From CAZVEV01 sp964625865 (lineage in GTDB: Bacteria > Planctomycetota > Phycisphaerae > SM23-33): a DNA stretch of 18,122 bases. The notes below the pieces were generated by a model. That model saw only the letters and a program-made list of their open reading frames with translations. It had not been told where the DNA came from and ran no database searches. Shown in pieces: positions 15,309-18,122 of this stretch. The stretch spans positions 1-18,122 of the forward strand of contig CAZVEV010000101.1 in assembly GCA_964625865.1 (NCBI GenBank), in the 5' to 3' direction. The position numbers and the translations under genes are program-made. Position 1 is the first letter of the stretch, and each line of letters starts with the position of its first letter.

Positions 15309-16475
15309 CTACGCCCAGCCGCCGTGGCTGAGGCGTTCGTAGACGCTGTGGGTCGGCGCGAGCCAGACACGCCCCGTGCCGATGAACGTCAGGGGCACGC
15401 CCTTGGGCTCGACCTTGGCCGTCAGGCCCTCCCCGCCGGTACGCATCAGGACCAGGTCCGCCCCGATACGGAGGGTCTCTTCGTTCAGTTCGCAGCAGAC
15501 GATCTCGCTTGCGGGCACAGGCGACCAGAGGAGGCAGACGCCGCTGCCGCTGATCTTCGTCTGGTCCGGACCGTCCTCGTATGCGGCCGGGGCCGGCTCG
15601 ACCGTCACCTCGCCGTGACAGCAGCGGAACAGCCCTTCACTGATGACCAGCGTCTCATCGGCCAGCCGCCGTATGATGAAATGGCCGAATGACGGATCGA
15701 GGAAGACCTCGCCCACACCGTCGCACGTGGCCGTGCCCGCCTGGTCATCGACGGTGATGTCCATCCGCCCTTTGGCGAACTGGATTTCGCCTTTTCGCAG
15801 GACGACCGTCGCGTCATTGAGCTTGAGGCGAACCTGCTTGAGCGCGACCTGTCCCTGTCCGGCGTAGTAGATGGCCTCGGCGGCCTTCGGTCCCCGTCCT
15901 CCACCGAGTTGGGAGTACTCGAGAATCTCAACGGACATCTCGTCGGTCTCTACCGTGTCGACCACCTGTGCCGTCTCGCCGATCGGGATCTCACCCGGGA
16001 TGAATCCCGTCGGCTGCTCGGGTTCGGCGGGCGCCTCCGACTCGGCCGGTGGCGCGGGCGCCGCAGGACGCTCCTGCTCGCCAGGCCAGTGGACTTCAGG
16101 TTCCGGCTCGGGTTCCGGCTCAGGTTCAGGGGCGGGTTCCGGTTCGGGCTCCGGCTCGGGTTCCGGTTCAGGCTCAGGTTCGGGTTCCGGCTCGGGCTCC
16201 GGTTCGGGAGCCGGAGGGGGAGGCACGGGCGACGGCGCTGGTGGCGGCGGCGAGACCTCGGCCGTTCCTCCGCCCGCCAGGGCTGCCAGGGCCGCCAGCG
16301 GATCGTCCTGCGGGGCCTCGGGGGCGACCTCGTCGAGGGCTTCCAGATCGTCCACCCCGCCGACCTCCACGGTGAACGTGTTTCGGCATTTCGGACACCG
16401 CAGCTTCTTGTTGGCCGCACTCTCGGGAAGCTTCAGCGTTGCGCTGCACTCGGGGCAACTGATCTTCATCGTCAT
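15309..16475 (-). CDS. Zinc-ribbon/AIM24-family protein with Pro-Glu repeat linker
   Basis: 388 residues from the ATG at 16475; an upstream in-frame start at 16541 would add 22 residues before the zinc ribbon and lacks support. The N-terminal zinc ribbon has C7, C10, C27, C30 (ISCPECSATLKLP ... LRCPKC), a form common in planctomycetes. A Pro-rich then alternating Glu-Pro segment (about 72-127) acts as a stiff, acidic linker. The C-terminal half resembles the AIM24/TIGR00266 beta-rich domain: VALKQVRLKLNDATVVLRKGEIQF, GEVFLDPSFGHFIIRRL, and GTGRVWLAPT near the end. Function of AIM24 proteins in bacteria is unclear. No membrane segment was seen. The Glu-Pro linker is encoded by an imperfect short tandem repeat and may vary in length between strains. 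It lies downstream of the PilZ genes on the same strand, with a gap of 187 bp. Confidence 0.75.
   Translation of the reverse strand: MTMKISCPECSATLKLPESAANKKLRCPKCRNTFTVEVGGVDDLEALDEVAPEAPQDDPLAALAALAGGGTAEVSPPPPAPSPVPPPPAPEPEPEPEPEPEPEPEPEPEPEPEPAPEPEPEPEPEPEVHWPGEQERPAAPAPPAESEAPAEPEQPTGFIPGEIPIGETAQVVDTVETDEMSVEILEYSQLGGGRGPKAAEAIYYAGQGQVALKQVRLKLNDATVVLRKGEIQFAKGRMDITVDDQAGTATCDGVGEVFLDPSFGHFIIRRLADETLVISEGLFRCCHGEVTVEPAPAAYEDGPDQTKISGSGVCLLWSPVPASEIVCCELNEETLRIGADLVLMRTGGEGLTAKVEPKGVPLTFIGTGRVWLAPTHSVYERLSHGGWA
16095..16220. repeat. Imperfect hexanucleotide repeat encoding the Glu-Pro linker
   Basis: About 126 bp of GGTTCC/GGCTCG/GGTTCA-type 6-bp units, read on the minus strand as alternating Glu and Pro codons with one Ala-Pro interruption. 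It is in frame throughout, so unit gain or loss would keep the reading frame. Confidence 0.7.
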
Positions 16476-16662
16476 ATCAGGTTCGGTCCTTTGCTGTGGT
16501 GTGGTCGAGTGTTCGTCCCAGCCGGTGCCGCGACGTGTCACTGAGGATACCCCTGAAGCCCGTCCCCCGCAACCCCAATCGAGTGTGGCACACTCGCCGC
16601 CGAGCGAACGTCACGCGGCTTGACAAGACGGGAACCGTCCCCGCCCCTCCGCCCCTGAACGC

Positions 16663-17436
16663 CTATGAGCGCTTTCGAGGCCTCAGCCCCAGCCGCTGAT
16701 ACTCGCTGACCTTCCCGATGATCATCCGCAGCGCCCCCTTGGTCTCATCGGTCTGGCCCAGACCGACGAACTGAAAGCCGAGCAGCGCTCCTTTGGCGTC
16801 GTTCTTGCAGTGACGGAACTGCGCGTTGGCAAAGACCCCCTCGGTCCCCACGCCGAACGCCATCCGCAGGCCCACCATGTCGCCAGCGTCCAGACCCATG
16901 CCCGCGTCGTCGCACGTCCTCATCTGGAATCCGCCCGCACTGATATCTTCGACCTTTCCTGACCAGACGGGATTCGTCGGACTGGCGCCTGTCGGCTCGG
17001 AGTGGCACCCGCCAAGCCAGAACGATGCCCGCACGATCCGGTTGGGCGGGACCATCGCGCGGTAGAACGCCCGCCGCTGGATCCGCTGCATGGACGTCGG
17101 ACACCCGAGTATCATGGCCCTGACCGGGCCGGTCGGGCCGGAGTAGTCCTCCAGATTCAGGACCGTCGTGGAGAACAAGTGCTTGTGATGTCTGTACTTG
17201 AAGCTCACGCCGACCTTTTCGGCCGGCATGATGTCGTCGACGGGCGACGAGGTTCTCTCGACGGTCGGGGCCTCGAAGATCAACCGCGCTCGGTCAACCG
17301 TCAGGAACCGGCTGCGCAGGTTCAGCCACGCCTCCTTGCGGCGGATCGTCACTACCGTGATGGGAACCTGCTTGTCGCAGGCCCCAACGAGCGATTCGCT
17401 CATCTGTGCCGGATTCAAGTCCTGTAAGATGCTCAT
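16663..17436 (-). CDS. PilZ-domain c-di-GMP-binding protein (YcgR-like), first tandem copy
   Basis: 257 residues from the ATG at 17436 (MSILQDLNPAQ); the frame is open further upstream, but that part is Arg-rich non-protein-like sequence. An N-terminal YcgR/PilZN-like domain (about 1-115, with VGVSFKYRHHKHLF) precedes the PilZ domain. The c-di-GMP contacts are present: RxxxR (R122-A-F-Y-R126) and DxSxxG (D164, S166, G169 in EDISAGGF). Known: such proteins bind c-di-GMP and adjust motility, secretion or polysaccharide synthesis. The C-terminus HCKNDAKGALLGFQFVGL and IIGKVSEYQR is shared almost word for word with the neighbouring copy. No signal peptide or membrane segment. The partner is unknown. 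Confidence 0.85.
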   Translation of the reverse strand: MSILQDLNPAQMSESLVGACDKQVPITVVTIRRKEAWLNLRSRFLTVDRARLIFEAPTVERTSSPVDDIMPAEKVGVSFKYRHHKHLFSTTVLNLEDYSGPTGPVRAMILGCPTSMQRIQRRAFYRAMVPPNRIVRASFWLGGCHSEPTGASPTNPVWSGKVEDISAGGFQMRTCDDAGMGLDAGDMVGLRMAFGVGTEGVFANAQFRHCKNDAKGALLGFQFVGLGQTDETKGALRMIIGKVSEYQRLGLRPRKRS

Positions 17437-17557
17437 CGTCACACCATCGAGGGCCCAACGGGTGCTGCCGGCCAAACCGATTCGCCGGTCCCGAGGCCCC
17501 TCGATTAATCTCGGCCTGTTCGGCGGGCAACTTAAGCAAGCTCGCGACCCACGGCCC

Positions 17558-18122
17558 CTACTCGCCCGCCGGACCGGCCACCTCCAAAGGCGCCATCGAA
17601 CGGAGTTCCGACCGCTGGTACTCACTGACCTTCCCGATGATCAACCGCTGGGCGCTTCGGGTGTCGTCGGTCTGGCCAAGACCGACAAACTGGAAGCCCA
17701 GCAGCAGCCCGTCATCGGTAGGCTTGCAGTGTCGGAACTGCGCATTGGCAAGGACCGCCTCGTCCCCAACCCCGAACGTCATCCGCAGGCCGACCATGTC
17801 ACCGACGTCCAGCCACATCCCCACGTCACCGCGCGCTCTGACCTGGAAACCGCCGGCACTGAGGTCCTCGACTTTCCCGGACCAGACCGGCTTGCCCTGG
17901 CTTGTGGCTGTCGGCTCATCCCTGACGCCCCCGAGCCAGAACACAACACGTACGATCCGGTTAGGCGGAACCTTCGCGCGGTAGAGCCCTCGTCTCCTGA
18001 TTTGCTGCATCGCCGCGGGACAGCCGAGAACCATGGCCGCCACGGGGCCCTCCGGACCAGGCCAATCTTCCATGCCCAGAACCGTCGAGTTGAACACATG
18101 CTTGTGGTGCTTGTGCTTGAAC
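17558..18122 (-). CDS. PilZ-domain c-di-GMP-binding protein, second tandem copy (partial)
   Basis: The frame enters from the right edge (FKHKHHKHVFNSTVL) and ends at a stop at 17558-17560, giving 187 visible C-terminal residues. Its start lies outside the window; an in-frame GTG at 18097 falls within the conserved region and is not the start. RxxxR (RGLYR) and DxSxxG (EDLSAGGF) are intact, as are VPPNRIVR, GDMVGLRM and LGFQFVGLGQTDD. Roughly two thirds of aligned positions match the first copy by eye. The last residues (MAPLEVAGPAGE) differ. It is upstream of the first copy by 121 bp on the same strand, so the two are probably a tandem duplication and may be co-transcribed. Confidence 0.85.
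   Translation of the reverse strand, partial: FKHKHHKHVFNSTVLGMEDWPGPEGPVAAMVLGCPAAMQQIRRRGLYRAKVPPNRIVRVVFWLGGVRDEPTATSQGKPVWSGKVEDLSAGGFQVRARGDVGMWLDVGDMVGLRMTFGVGDEAVLANAQFRHCKPTDDGLLLGFQFVGLGQTDDTRSAQRLIIGKVSEYQRSELRSMAPLEVAGPAGE

Noticed and set aside
14906..15370. Minus-strand 154-residue frame and nested 84-residue frame
   Set aside because: No ribosome-binding site, atypical composition, overlaps the gdhA terminator and the 3' end of the zinc-ribbon gene.

Overview
The window is about 18 kb of GC-rich bacterial chromosome and most resembles a planctomycete (Phycisphaerae-like), probably an anaerobe or microaerobe from an environmental assembly. The pointers are a PEP-CTERM protein with autotransporter-type beta-strand repeats, a secreted right-handed beta-helix enzyme, a zinc-ribbon/AIM24 protein with a Pro-Glu linker, tandem PilZ proteins, and a rubrerythrin/rubredoxin oxygen-defence pair. 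No rRNA, tRNA, CRISPR array, transposase or phage gene was seen. Taxonomy is inferred from family content only.

Layout. (1) 1-1649, minus: N-terminal part of a membrane sensor (heme-c Tll0287-like/DUF3365 domain, Cys-rich GAF, PAS), cut by the left edge. (2) 2035-6038, plus: secreted beta-helix protein, a 497-bp structured intergenic region with a good sigma70-like promoter, then a PEP-CTERM surface protein. (3) 6121-8277, minus: rubrerythrin followed by a flavoprotein NADH oxidoreductase with two rubredoxin-like domains at its N-terminus. (4) 8484-9437, plus: secreted endonuclease/exonuclease/phosphatase protein whose C-terminal tail is encoded by a pair of inverted REP-like palindromes. It overlaps tail-to-tail with (5) 9425-12034, minus: a large PEP/pyruvate-binding-domain protein with a degenerate KaiC-like N-terminus. 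(6) 12035-12334: inverted heptanucleotide arrays around poly-G and poly-C tracts, probably an unresolved hairpin. (7) 12335-14860: a LysR regulator divergent from NADP-type glutamate dehydrogenase, with a T-N11-A palindrome between their promoters, a structured gdhA leader and a strong terminator after gdhA. (8) 15309-18122, minus: a zinc-ribbon/AIM24 protein and two tandem PilZ (c-di-GMP) paralogues, the second cut by the right edge.

How the genes fit together. Rubrerythrin and the rubredoxin-fused reductase form a plausible NADH-to-peroxide electron chain. The LysR/gdhA pair is a classic divergent regulator-target arrangement for ammonium assimilation. The beta-helix and PEP-CTERM proteins are probably exported and concern polysaccharides or the cell surface. 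The sensor and PilZ proteins are signalling components. No multi-gene system that is clearly new was found. The most unusual signals are the covarying REP-like palindromes, the heptamer/poly-G/poly-C element, the kinase-like protein lacking a Walker A motif and a phosphohistidine domain, and the gdhA leader with mutually exclusive pairings.
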